64,000 nucleotides of DNA from contig NC_026658.2 in NCBI RefSeq assembly GCF_000004075.3, forward strand, positions 15,054,075-15,118,074. Reading direction: 5' to 3'. The DNA is from Cucumis sativus. Taxonomy: Eukaryota > Streptophyta > Magnoliopsida > Cucurbitales > Cucurbitaceae. The notes below the pieces were generated by a model that saw only the letters and a list, made by a program, of their open reading frames with translations, did no database searches and was not told the DNA's origin. Positions 11,180 to 23,391 of the stretch are shown one piece after another. Position 1 is the first letter of the stretch, and each line of letters opens with the position of its first letter. The position numbers and the translations under genes were made by a program.

Positions 11180-12044
11180 TTTCTTTTTATATTTTATTTT
11201 TTTATGTATGCTTAAACAAACAAGTTTAGAAAAGTAAATAACAATACACATAAAGCTCTCTTTCTATGTTTTGTTTACTCTTTTTAGAGTACTTTTAAAA
11301 TGAGATTCTTTTGTGATTGATAAAATAAGTTTAAGAAATAAGATAAATATAGTAGGTGTTTATTTATTTTTCCTACTCTATATACTTGATATCCACAGTG
11401 ATACTCTTTTAATGGATATTTGAATTTATGATAAAAGATTTTAAATTTTTGTTAAAAGGATTGGAAAAGAAAAAAAAAATATACTTATTATAAAAACTTA
11501 AACCACGAACACATAGTAATATATTAGTTTCCTTTACAAAAAAAATAAGTATCAAGTGTAGTTCTTACCAACTTAGGTTTGATTTTGAAAAATATGGTAA
11601 GCACACTATAATTAACTTTGTAAAGTAAAAAAACAAAACAAAATTATTATATAAAACAAACATAAACCCGAATGGAACACTAAGAAGACCTAAGTCTCCC
11701 CCAAATAAAAAAGAAAGAAATAAAATATAGAACATAAAACACACACACAGAAAGCCAAAATAAAGAGTAGCCATCAAAATGATGTTAGAGTTTCGTCTAT
11801 AAGTTTTCCACAGCAAAAAAAGACAAAGAGAAAGGAAACTTCCTTCACATTTCCAACCAACCCTCAATGAAAAGACATTGCAATTTTTAAAAACAAGAAA
11901 ACGTGTTGTATATTCCCACTTCCTTCCCTCTTTTACAATAATAACAACACACCACATTATATTCATCTACCTCATTCTTCCTTTTAAGTTTCCTTCTTAC
12001 TTACTTAAGTTTAAAGCTATTTCCTTTTTTTAGGTCTTATTCAG
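11180..12044. other. intergenic DNA and leader of the cysteine-rich peptide gene
   Basis: AT-rich DNA. The part from about 11.9 kb is pyrimidine-rich on the plus strand and likely forms the 5' leader of the gene at 12045. The long minus-strand frame at 11565-11966 shows no protein-like pattern. Confidence 0.4.
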
Positions 12045-12425
12045 ATGGGTTTTGTGAATTTCAAGTGTTTGTTTCTGGGTTTTCTTCTAACCTTTGTTCC
12101 TTTTAGAAATGGAGTTATTGTAGTGGAAGGTAGCAGTAGGCCCTTTTCAATTTCCCCAATACTCAAGCTTCAAAAAGGTACACACACAAATATATAACTT
12201 ATCTACAACTTAATTAAATATAAGTTTTCTCTTGTGATTTATATATAAATTTGATTATGGGTTTTTTTTTTTTTTATGACAGGTTTTAAGGGATATTATG
12301 ATTCACAAATTTTTGCAACAATGGGAATTGAATGCAAGTGTTGTGATGAGATTGGAGGTAAATGCTCTACTGAGTTTACTACTTCTTGCTCTAATCTCCA
12401 TTGTTCTCCTTGGAAACAATATTAA
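12045..12425 (+). CDS. secreted cysteine-rich peptide, 2 exons
   Basis: Exons 12045-12177 and 12283-12425 join across a GT-AG intron whose acceptor follows a long T-tract; 276 nt, 91 residues. Residues 1-29 form a hydrophobic signal peptide (MGFVNFKCLFLGFLLTF at the start). A short spacer (SRPFSISPILKLQKG) leads to a C-terminal domain with six cysteines spaced C-x1-C-C-x6-C-x7-C-x4-C-x6-end, ending SPWKQY. Even cysteine number, a signal peptide and small size are the hallmarks of plant apoplastic signalling or defence peptides. The spacing does not match plant defensins, EPF/EPFL or RALF as I know them, so I leave the family open. The intron sits between the spacer and the cysteine domain, as in many plant cysteine-rich peptides. 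The second exon alone lacks a signal peptide, so the gene is easy to miss. Confidence 0.72.
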
Positions 12426-13247
12426 TATTAAATCCAATAATCCCTCAGTTCTTTCCTTAAGTTATAGCAAACATCATTATTTTGAATACAAGAGTACTTT
12501 AACTTTGGTCATGACTTTGGATACTATTTGGGTGTAGCTCATTCAATCTCTCAACAGAAAAAGCTCAATAATGTTTTTAATTAACAAGAAAAAGAAGAAG
12601 AATAAAAGTTTGTTGTCATGTTACAAATTATTATAGTTGGACAACACTAAACTGAACTATTAAATATAGGTGCACAGTTCATGATATTTGTAAGTATTTT
12701 CTTGGTATTGTATATCGTTATGTATATTATTTTTGTTAACTTTAACCAATTATACAAATGAGTTAACTTTGGTTAGGCATATATATAACATCAAGACATA
12801 TAGATAGAAGTTCAAAATTTCAATTTTTTTTTTTAAAGTCAAGAGGGTATATTTAATTTACTTCAACTGTATAAGGCATATATGGACAATTATAGTATTT
12901 GAATGCCTTGAAATTAGATATGTAACACTTTAAAGGATCGACTATGGGTTCTAGGAGAAGCTCCTCAAACTGTATAGTTGTGTTTATGTTTATGTTATTT
13001 GCTCTATTTACTATTTTGATTCGAAAGTTTAACAAAAATTAAAGGAAAAGATAAAAAAAAAGAGAGATTTTGAAGAATGAAAAAATAGGTGTGTTTTTTC
13101 AATGTACAAGTTCATGATTTGTTTTCCTATTTTTAATGAATGCCCTACATTTGGAATGAGGTGGTAGAATGAAAGGTGTTGATGTTGATCAATTGATGCA
13201 AAACTAGAATAAATGTAATTTTGTTATACTAATCACTGTTAAGAACA

Positions 13248-13282
13248 ATATATATATATATATAATATATATATATATATAT
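13248..13282. repeat. (TA)n microsatellite
   Basis: Two blocks of TA repeats are separated by a single A. No other feature is nearby. Confidence 0.8.
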
Positions 13283-14087
13283 TAGGATTTTTTTTTTCTT
13301 TTTTGATTGACAATTTAGATAAAATGAAATATATATATTTGGAAACTAATAAATATTGAAAATGATTAGTAATTAAAACAAATTTTTAGGATAATTAATT
13401 CTGTGTAAAACGAAAAATGAAACGAGAATGTTTACTCAATAATCAAAATACGGTATGCAAAAGTAATCCTAACACGACTTTTATTTTTAGAAGTTAAATA
13501 CTAAATCTTTCACGGGGAGTTATATTATTAAAGAAGTTAGTAGAAAAACATAACATGGTATTACCAATTTTTCTGTAGGTTCACTATGTTCTGCCTATTT
13601 AAGAGAGTTACTTGATTTAATCAAATTAATTTATTATTGGAAGTTTATTTCTAATCCAACCATTTAATGGGTATTTTAAAAATGATTCTTTTTTAATTTG
13701 TGTTAGTAACATAAGACTTGGGCTGGAAAATGAATATGGGCTTTAGTGATTCAAACCCAATGACATAAGTTGGGATTTCATTTGCCAATAACCTTCACAT
13801 ATATAAACAATATTTTCAATACAATAATATCATTAAAATAATTTCACAACAATGTAATATTTTATTAGTAATCATTGTTGATATGATAGGGACAAAGTTT
13901 GTATTTGTTTTGTTATATCCTAACAATAATATAAAAAAAGTATTAGGTCAAATAAACTTTTGGTCTGTGAGGTAAGAAAATGGTAAGGGAAGTGAGAAAA
14001 TTAAATGAATGAATAATGAAAACACACACACATCACCAATGCCACATCACCCAAAGAACATTTTCAAAAAAAAAAAAAAAAGAAGAA

Positions 14088-14210
14088 GAAAATATAGTAA
14101 AAATTTAAACTATATCAATAGAGTTTGATAGATATTGATAAAATCTAAAATTTTGTTCTATTTAATGTAGTTCATTTCGCAACATTTGAAAATGCTCGAA
14201 ATTGTAATTA
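14088..14210. repeat. decayed 'GATAGAC' repeat remnant
   Basis: Contains AATATAGTAAAAATTTAAAC followed by GATAGATATTGATAAAATC, matching the core of the dispersed repeat in this window. It is short and diverged. Confidence 0.35.
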
Positions 14211-16059
14211 CTCTATTTCATTTTCTTACATTTTAAGAAAATTTAATTGTAAATATATATGTTCTGATTGTTTGAATTTAAATTTATATATAATTAAACT
14301 TCATTTTTTAAAATATTTGTGTGTTAAAGAAAATTGATAGAACATTTGATAAATCTTAGGTAGGTGGTAATTGATAACCATTTTATTGAATATATGATCT
14401 TGTCCTTTACTATGGTAGTTTCATTCTATTTAGCACTATACCAACCTGTGACAGTTAATTAAATTGATATTATCATTTTATCAATATAACATTAAATCTA
14501 CACACATGTAAGAATTGAATGCTTGTGTGGGTTGAGCTATGCATATTATTATTATTTATTTTACTATAGAATGAACACATAAATTAAAGTCGATCTTATA
14601 TTATATATTCCAATGTAATATAAATAAAAGATAAAGACGATTGAGGATGTTCCTTGTGACCCTATTGGCATCCCATGCAGAAGGGTCATTTAGATGTATA
14701 TATCCAATGCTAGAAAAGGGCATATCCCATCAATTTCATCGGCCAAAATAAGAAATTGGGATCCCTTTTGCTTTTCTTTTTATGGAAAGCCATTCGTTAT
14801 AAATGGATACAAATTTAAGTTGCCCATCCCATTAATTCTTATCACTTAAAATGGACTATTATTTTCTTCCCTCAACATATATCTTAACTTTTCCAATATT
14901 CTAAATTTTGGAAACATCATCAATTTTTAACTTCGGTATGGTTAGATACCCATCTTTATTTTAAAGTTATTAACATTATTATGCCCACATTTATTGAGTT
15001 TTAACAACTTATATAATGATATATATAAAATTTAGTGTGTAATTGTTGTTAAAAGTATGTTAAATTTACGCACACAATCTAAAAGTTTTGTATTTATATA
15101 TAAAACATCTACTGGCTAAACGCTATAAAGATTTAGATCAAGATCATACACATATGATATACTTTAGAGGATCAAATTTAAAATTCAATGTATTATTAAT
15201 TGTTTTCAAAAGTCAAACCCTACCTATTCCATCTCATTTACGTCTTATGGACTAATTTCAAGCCAACGTCTATAAAGTCTCATGAGATTAAATCAATTAT
15301 AAGTTTAGAAGATAAAATAGGGCAAAGTAACCAAATAAACACGATTGAAAATTGGGACTAAAGGGAGAAAGAAAGTTTCATATAAAAAAATAGTGTTGAA
15401 AAGAACATATATAAATTAAAATAATAAAAAGAAAGAAATATTTTTTTGTTTCAATCTTAAACATAGTTTAAATATTGCTTTGTAAACTACATTTTGGATC
15501 TTCCCAAGTTGATTTATCTTTTTGGTATATCAAATTCAAGAATATTCTTCCTATCAATATGTATATTGAATCCACCACTCAATATTAATTATATAATATG
15601 ATTTGTTTATTTATAGATTATGTTATTCTTTTTTCTGTATTATAAAACAAAATCAATATTAGATCATCTAAATTTTTACTTTATATATTTTAATCTCTCT
15701 CTCTCTCTCTTGTTCTACTTAAAACCCAAATAAAAATGGTATCTTTTAAAATTTTCAATCAAATAATCAATCAAAATATTGAAGTACGAAATATATATGC
15801 ACGTGGACTCGAAATGTTGTAATACATTCATAATAAAAATGTAACCTTTTTTCTTTTAATCAAATTCATTGTTCTTATTTTGATTTTAAAAAAATCACTA
15901 TTCCTCTGCTATACATTGGGGTAAAATTGACAGATTATAGGTACGTTAATATATTATATCTTTAAAAATCTTATTGCTAATGACTCATGTCTCTCCTAGT
16001 TTATATTTAGATAGACTAGTGTAAATATTTCAATTACATTTTAAGTATATTGATGTGTA

Positions 16060-16280
16060 TATAATTTTTTTTTAAAATTGCAAATATATACTAAAGTTTG
16101 TTAGAGTCTATCAATTGTAGACTCGATGACTATATCATATTGCAAATATTGATCTATCATTAATAGATCGTACAGGAGTCTATTAACAATAAAAAGAAAT
16201 TGTCGATAGATTTTGTTGTATTTGCATTTCTTTTTACGAGAAAATTGTTACTATGCTTTTTGATTATTATCCATAAAATT
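16060..16280. repeat. 'GATAGAC' dispersed repeat copy
   Basis: TTGCAAATATATACTAAAG at the left and TTTTGTTGTATTTGCA at the right are in inverted orientation around TCTATCAATTGTAGAC and GATCTATCATTAATAG. The arrangement suggests a short inverted-repeat (MITE-like) element without coding capacity. Confidence 0.5.
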
Positions 16281-16554
16281 GTTACTTATTAAATTACACA
16301 TAAGACATGGATCTAAATATTTGTTATATATAGGCCATTTTTTTCTTTTACATTGTACCATATTGATTAATACTTTAAATATTATTATTAATATATTTGT
16401 TAATACTCTAATTCTGATTGACATAATTGTAGAAAAAGAGTAATTTTATTCCGATGATTTTGAGAAAGAGTAATTTTATTCAGATGATTTTGAGTTAGAA
16501 TTTAATTATAATGACGTAAAATATATAGTTATGAATTGATCATCTAATGATGAA

Positions 16555-16579
16555 TTATATATATATATATATATATATT
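16555..16579. repeat. (TA)n microsatellite
   Basis: Uninterrupted TA dinucleotides. Confidence 0.75.
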
Positions 16580-17770
16580 TAAGATTTTTTTAGTACAACC
16601 CATGGTTTCAAATTCAAACTCAAATAAAATAGAACATACCAAGATTATTTAATTATGTATGCTTCATTTGATTCAAAATTTAAATTCAAATTATTAAAAT
16701 GACTTTGTTGTTTTATTATATATAAACACACATGTACTCACCACTTCAAACTTTAGAAATATAAGACCTTATGCATTTCTTGAAAAACAACAAAAGTGAC
16801 AATATAAACAACACATGCAAACAAATAGCGGACCACAAAATTACAAGCACGATTACACATAATAGCAAAAGGAAAAAAAAAAGACCCGCTTGACATGCAA
16901 GCTCCAACTAAGCATCAACTATTCAACTACTTTTGTTTTTTCTTTTATTTTTTAGATAGTTGAACGTTGTTTTTATACGATCAGTAATTGTAAAAAGTGG
17001 TAAAATGAACAAACTATTTATATTTTATGATAAAATGATCAAGTGTAATGAGTTTTTATGTTTGTTACTATTTTTCTTTTGTCATAAATGGTTAAAAGTT
17101 TGTAGTTTTTTATTATTCTTGTAACGAAAACGGTTTTATGAATATAGATAATAATATTGAACGTGGCAGAAACAAAAAAAAAAAAAAAAGTTGAAAAGAA
17201 AGTGTAGAAGAATCCTTTCTTTACAAGTTACATTGATAATTGGATAAGCAAAGAGAAAAGTAGGAAAAAGAAAAGGGGATTAAGCTCTCACTACTTCCAC
17301 TTCTACCCCAAGTTGGAAACCCCAAATTTTGTATTTTCTAAAGATAAAATAAAATCGATTCTAAGTTCATAAATATATCTATCATGTTTTGCAATGTGTA
17401 TTTGAATAAAAGTTACAAGTAGTTAATGAACCATATTTTAACAAAAATAAAATGGATAAACACTTTAGTCCAATCAATCACTTCGACAAAAAATCACCCA
17501 TAATTAATAATTCTTTGAAGATCAATTTAAAATGATTAATTTCTCTCTTTTTTCTTTTAAAAAAAAATCAAGTTTATTGAATGTGATGAAAGGAAAGTAA
17601 TGATAAGCAAAATTTGAGTGTTTAAAAAATCATTCTCAAAATGATAAACTTGGAATGTAATGTTTGATTTGAATCACTTGGGAAGAAGGATAAACAAAAA
17701 GAAGTTGGGTGTTAGAAGGCATATTGTCATTGGCATCAATGGGATGAGCCTTCAACTAAGTGGGTCCTTT

Positions 17771-17800
17771 TTCTTTCTTTCTTTCTTTCTTTCTTTCTTT
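17771..17800. repeat. (TTCT)n microsatellite
   Basis: About seven tandem TTTC units lie in a pyrimidine-rich context. Confidence 0.8.
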
Positions 17801-20800
17801 TGTTTTGGTTTTGGGCCCTCTTGAGTCACACAGCAGATTCAACTTACACAAATTCAATATATATATATGTAACAACATATAGCTAAATTTTCTTTCTTTC
17901 CTTAATAAAATAATTCACAAACAAACGACTTTTTATATCTTCTTAAATGTTAATATACTCTCTTTACTCGTTTTATTTAAAAGTATATATCTTGTTACAA
18001 TCTATCAACTTAAATTCTAAATTAATAATTGTATCCATTTTTAATTTTGTAAGTGTATCTACCCTATACTCTTCATAGGCAAAACTTTGTGTAAAACTTG
18101 TATCAATTGGAGCCTTAAACATTAATTTTATAAATGAATTAATTGAGAGTAATATTAATGAATTTTTTTCTTCTAAAATTGTTTGTGCAAATTATACTGT
18201 CATTTTGTAAAACTAGCATTTAAAAAAGTTTACTACAAAGGTAAGAATAATTGTATAAAATGATTTTCAAAGCTAATTGTAAAAACAAGCTGCCTAAATT
18301 AATTGCTTTATAAGAATTTAAGAGTTTAATTTGACTCACATTATATTAATTAATAGGGTGAGATATATATAAAATGTGAGGGAATTTTGTATAGAAAGAA
18401 AGGGTAGAAATATCCCAACTCTAGAAGTTACCTTGATATAATTTTGATAAGCTAAAGAAAGTAAGAAAAAGAAATTAAAGGGAATCTTTGGCACATGGTT
18501 TGTGCAGCCTAAAGTAGCCATGCAACCCAAATTTAAATTGCACACACACACACACACCAAAAAAAGATGGAACTACAAAAGGTTAAATCGGTAGGGTCGT
18601 TTCTAATTTCTAATCTGTATGTGTATTCTCTAAACTTTCCAATGCATTCATTCTTTTTTTAGTTGAATGTATACCTTATATATTTCAAACCTTTTTTAAA
18701 TAATTACTCACTAGTCTTCCGTACTATCTTAACCAAATAATCTAGATTTGTGGTTATCCACATATCAATAACTATTGATTTGAAGTTTACAATTCAACCA
18801 CACTCTACTGTGTAAAATAAATAAAGCAAAAAATATAGTAAAACCAATTGATTTGGACTAAAATAAATGCGATAGGAAGGGTCGGTAAACAAAAAGAAAA
18901 GAGAAAGAAAGTGAAATATGTGCTTAAGAAGCAATTTAGTTGTCAAAATAAAATTGTATTAGGTACTAAAATGAAATCAATTTTCAAACATAAAGATGGC
19001 CAAATAAAATTCTATCACTTCCTTAACATTTGATATAGGAGCTCAAACTAGATTGTTGTGAAGAGTGTAGAATCTATAATTAGAAAGTGATAGAGTTATG
19101 TAGTAAGTAAAGTGTTATGATAATTAGATGTAATTGAAGTAGAAAGTTAAAAAAAAGGTGTTGAAGTATTTTCTTAAGGTTGAAGGTTAAAATTGATAGA
19201 AAGTGGAATTTGATGGTTAGAAGTGATATAAGGTAGGAGTGAGTGTGATAGGGGATGTAAAGTGGGAAAGTTGGATATCTTTTTGGCGAAGGGTATATGA
19301 TAAGAATATGTGGAAAGGCGGGAAAGGATGTGGCAAAACATCACTCACATACCCACACCATGCGGCGACCCTCACTCCCAAAATCCAACGCCCTCTGCGG
19401 GCCCTCCCTTCTTCCTCCCAACTTCTTTTTCTTTTTATTTCTCACTCTAATTTCTTTTTAACTTTCATCTATCTTATCCTACTTTTAATCTCATTCACAA
19501 TATATATATATATACTTACAAATATGTATGTACATTCATGTATATCTGTACATAGTTCGAGTCTTATTATGGTATTGATTTTGAAATGTATCTTTTCTAA
19601 GTTTGTAAACACTTGATAATACTTTTCTTAAAAGCTAAAAAATTAATTGGTTTCAAAATTAAAGTATAATTTAAATCCCTAATAGAAATCAAATTTAAAA
19701 CTAAAATAGTAAAAACGCCACATTTCAAAATTTATAGTAAAAGCTAGATGTAAAATTGGAATTATTTTAGTTCATAGTTATTTTTTTTTTACAGGAAAGA
19801 AAAAGAGAGAGAAGAAAAAAAGAAAGTAGTGGTTTGGGAATTTGGATGCATTGGAAATGGTCAAAGAGAGAAGATTAAAGAAAGGGTGAAGGTTGAAAAT
19901 GAAATGTGGCGTTTTCCATTAGAACTCTTCAATCCTTTAACTTGTAGTCTCTGCAACTTCAACTTTTTTGCTGTTCTCTCACATGAGAGAGAGAGAGAGA
20001 GAAACAAATGATATTATTGTTTCATTGATATGAGAGACATTGGAGAAGACGATGAACAAAAAAATACTTCAACTTTTTTGTGCCCGACAAGATCATAAAG
20101 ATAACCTCATCAGTCGTCACACACACATGTACGTTCTTTTCTTTTTTTAGGTTCGACTTCGAACTACTTATCTCTTTAATCTCACCACCCATTCATGTCT
20201 TGGTTAAATCAAGTTATTATCAAACCCATCTAACTATGTTGTTGAGGTAATTCATACTTAAAAGGTTGATTGTTGATCACCTTCTATATTTGTACACAAC
20301 TTCTTTGAATGCCTTTTTAAGTATAATTAAGGACATTCATTCAACCCAACACTTCTAGCTAAAACAATCAAATAGAAAATTCATAAAGTAAAAATAGAGA
20401 TATTGCACCCACTTTTTTTAAAAAAAAATCTTTAAAAAATCAAATCAAATTGTGATTACATAGTCTTCAAATTTTTTTGATGAGCATTCACAAATATTTC
20501 TTTTATTTTTGCTTTTCTAAATTTACTTATATTTCGAAACTATTTCATTTTTTAAAATTAAGTTTTATTTCTTCTCCATATCTTACATTGATTTATATCT
20601 TTCTTAAATAAAATAACTGACTTTTTAGTTAGATTTTAAAAACAAAAACAACTAGGTGAAAATAGTGTTCATAGATTTAACTTTTTTTAAAAAAACCAAA
20701 AACCAAATGGTTAATTACAAAACAAAACCTAAGTTATTTAAAATCAAGCTAATGAATATTTCTATAAATATTTCTTCTCACATCTTTTTTCTTTTATTTA

Positions 20801-22761
20801 CCAATGTTTTAAAAAAATAAAGTCAACTTTTTAAAACTAAAAATTTATCTAGTATTATATTGTTAGGGACATTTTCAAATATAACATAATAAATTAAAAT
20901 ATAGAAAAAATTAAAGTCTATTTAGGTGTATCATTAATAAAATTTGAAATTTCGCTATATTTTACAAATACTTTAAGTAATTTTATCATCTACTATAAAT
21001 TTTCTTAATTTCAAATATGTCTATATAAATTTTCTTAACTTTAAATATGTCTATAGATACTATTTTCACTTTCAAAGTTTCTTCTCTTATTACCTATATT
21101 TTTTACTAATGATTTACAAAATCAAGTCAAATTTTGAAAACTAAAAACAAGTATCTTCTAAAAACTTGTTTTTATCTTATAACGAATTTAATTAAGAGTT
21201 CAAAAAAAGATAATTTGTAAAAAATTGAAAGAAAATAATCCTAACTTAAAAAAAGTATAAAAAACTAAAAATAAAATGATTATGAAAATTTTAATAATAA
21301 ACATAATTACATAGGCAATAAATATTTACACCAAAAAATTGTTTAAATTGACCCATTTCCCATATGAAGCATACAACTGTGAAATGAGAGATTTCTTTAT
21401 TTGTTTCATATGCTCATTTAAAAACAATTAAGAGAATTGCTATGACAAACTACATTATTGATATTTTATATTAATTAACAAAAGTTAAGTCATGAAGATA
21501 TAATTTTTGCCATGAATATGATTTCTTTGTGTATGTGTGCGAACATAATTTGGTTTCTGTCTTGGGAAATTCTTGCAAACCTCAATTATACAAAATTAGA
21601 AAGAAAAAAAAGGTTAATTTTGTGATGATCAATTCTAACCACATATATAAAATATCAACCTTCATTGTGGGCTGTTGTGTCGTCATTAATTAATTATCCA
21701 TGATTATTTATTTTCTTAATACAATAAAGTATATATACAAATATGAAATATCGTGTACTTCTTCATGATTCTTAAACACAAACATTTACTTTTATAATTT
21801 AACATCAATATAATAAATAAAATATTAAATAAAGTAAAAACAATCATTATCAAAATTTAAAAAAGAAAAAAACAAACTATACTTTTTAATGCGAAAACTT
21901 ATTGATTGCTATCGAATCTAGGTCGTTAGAGGTATACGTTATGATATTGTCTACTCATATATATTGGGAGTTACCAAATCAAGTATAATGGATACAAGTA
22001 GGACAAAATTCACATACAACGATGTGGATAATTCATTCAACAAAATCAGTTTGAATTTGATCAAAGATGAATGGGTGGATAAAACTTTTTTTTCGGTATT
22101 AGAGTCATTAATTTTATCTATTTTTGTCACATCTGACAAGAGAAACAATTTTGTTCTTCTCTCGAGATTGTTACGTGTAAAAATGTTTTTTCAAATCATT
22201 TTCTTTTTGTCACCTTAGATGTTGTTTTATTTTTTTGTGTTGGTACACACCAATTTGTTATTTGATAATGGTACAAAAGCTGAAAAGATTGTTTGGAAGG
22301 AAGAAAAGAAAAACCCTCCCCAAAAAAAGCGAAAATAATTAAAAAAGGAGAAAAGGAAATAGTTAAAAATGGTCATAAATTGGGGTTGGAATAAAATATA
22401 AAGTTAATAAGTAACATAATAATGGTCATAAATGATTGATGATTATATAGTTAGATGATTAAGAAACAATGCAACAGCTTTGATTTGGACGAGTGATTAA
22501 GAAGAGCATGAGATGGATGAATTAATTGTAAACTAAAGTCTATTAATTAATTATATTATATTATTCAATTAAAACAATGAATTAGAAAAACCACAGCCTA
22601 AATCATATTAAAAAAATATTGGAACAAAAAAAGATGTTTAAAAAAAGGAGGTATTTCCTTTTCATTTTATAATTAAAGGATTGTTATTATGAATAATATG
22701 TATTAAGGCAAAAGGCAAAAGGGTGTTGTGGGAAAGTCAAAAAATGACATTTTATAAATTA

Positions 22762-22805
22762 AAAGAAGAAGAAGAAGAAGAAGAAGAAGAAGAAGAAGAA
22801 GAAGA
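22762..22805. repeat. (AAG)n trinucleotide repeat
   Basis: About fourteen near-perfect AAG units lie roughly 590 bp upstream of the SIS-like start codon. GA-rich tracts are common in plant promoters and leaders. The leucine-run frame seen on the minus strand here is an artefact of this repeat. Confidence 0.85.
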
Positions 22806-22917
22806 GAAAGAGAGATTAAGGTATGGAAAAGGGAAATTGTCGTTATCGAGTGTGGGATAAATCGTGGCGACAAATGATTGGTAGTCATTGTGTGTCCCAC
22901 AAAGAGGACTTACGCTC

Positions 22918-22927
22918 CACGTGTCAT
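22918..22927 (+). promoter_or_regulatory. ABRE/G-box-like element (CCACGTGTCA)
   Basis: CCACGTGTCA contains the ABRE core ACGTGTC and lies about 470 bp upstream of the ATG at 23392. ABREs are bound by ABF/AREB bZIP factors under ABA and drought (established). A second CACGTG is at 23191. A link to stress induction of the downstream gene is inference. Confidence 0.45.
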
Positions 22928-23391
22928 TGTTCCAATTAATTCATTTGACAGGTTGAAATACCGTAAAAAAAAAAAAGAAGAAAATTGAAAATTGAAAAAG
23001 GGAAAAGAGAGAAAGAAAGAGCGAGAGATCGAGGCAAATGAGAAATTCTTGAGATTTTGAGAGAGGTTTTAGTTCTTTTGATTCTGTTTTTTCTCCTCCA
23101 TTTTCACAAAACCACCTTTTCTGCCTTATAAATTGGTGCAACGAAGTGGCAGTTTCATCATCATTTCACCTCTGCAATCTCCCCAGCATTCACGTGTTCT
23201 TTCCTTCCTTCCTTTTTTTTTTCTCTTCCTTTTTCTTCTTCTCCACCACCTCTGTTTTCTTCCCATTTCCATACCTCCATTAACAACTACTCATACCCAT
23301 TAAGCTTTCTTCCTCCATTCAAACTAAAGGGCTTCTTCATAACTCAGCTTTAATTGAAGCCTAACTCTGTTTTTCACTCATTCAAATCATA

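Larger units (their letters stand above)
12426..22760. other. gene desert of about 10 kb
   Basis: Very AT-rich throughout, with no convincing coding frame. It holds microsatellites, decayed copies of the 'GATAGAC' repeat near 14.09-14.21 and 16.06-16.28 kb, a pair of similar segments at 17.19-17.34 and 18.38-18.55 kb, and a GC-richer island near 19.31-19.42 kb. Frames at 18336, 19239, 19829 and 21964 are short and low in complexity. A non-coding RNA gene cannot be excluded by eye. Confidence 0.5.

Noticed and set aside
11565-11966. 133-residue minus-strand frame next to the cysteine-rich peptide gene
   Set aside because: Hydrophobic low-complexity translation of AT-rich DNA; no motif, and it overlaps the likely leader of the plus-strand gene.
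22703-22900. Leucine-rich minus-strand frame
   Set aside because: The leucines come from the (AAG)n repeat read on the opposite strand.
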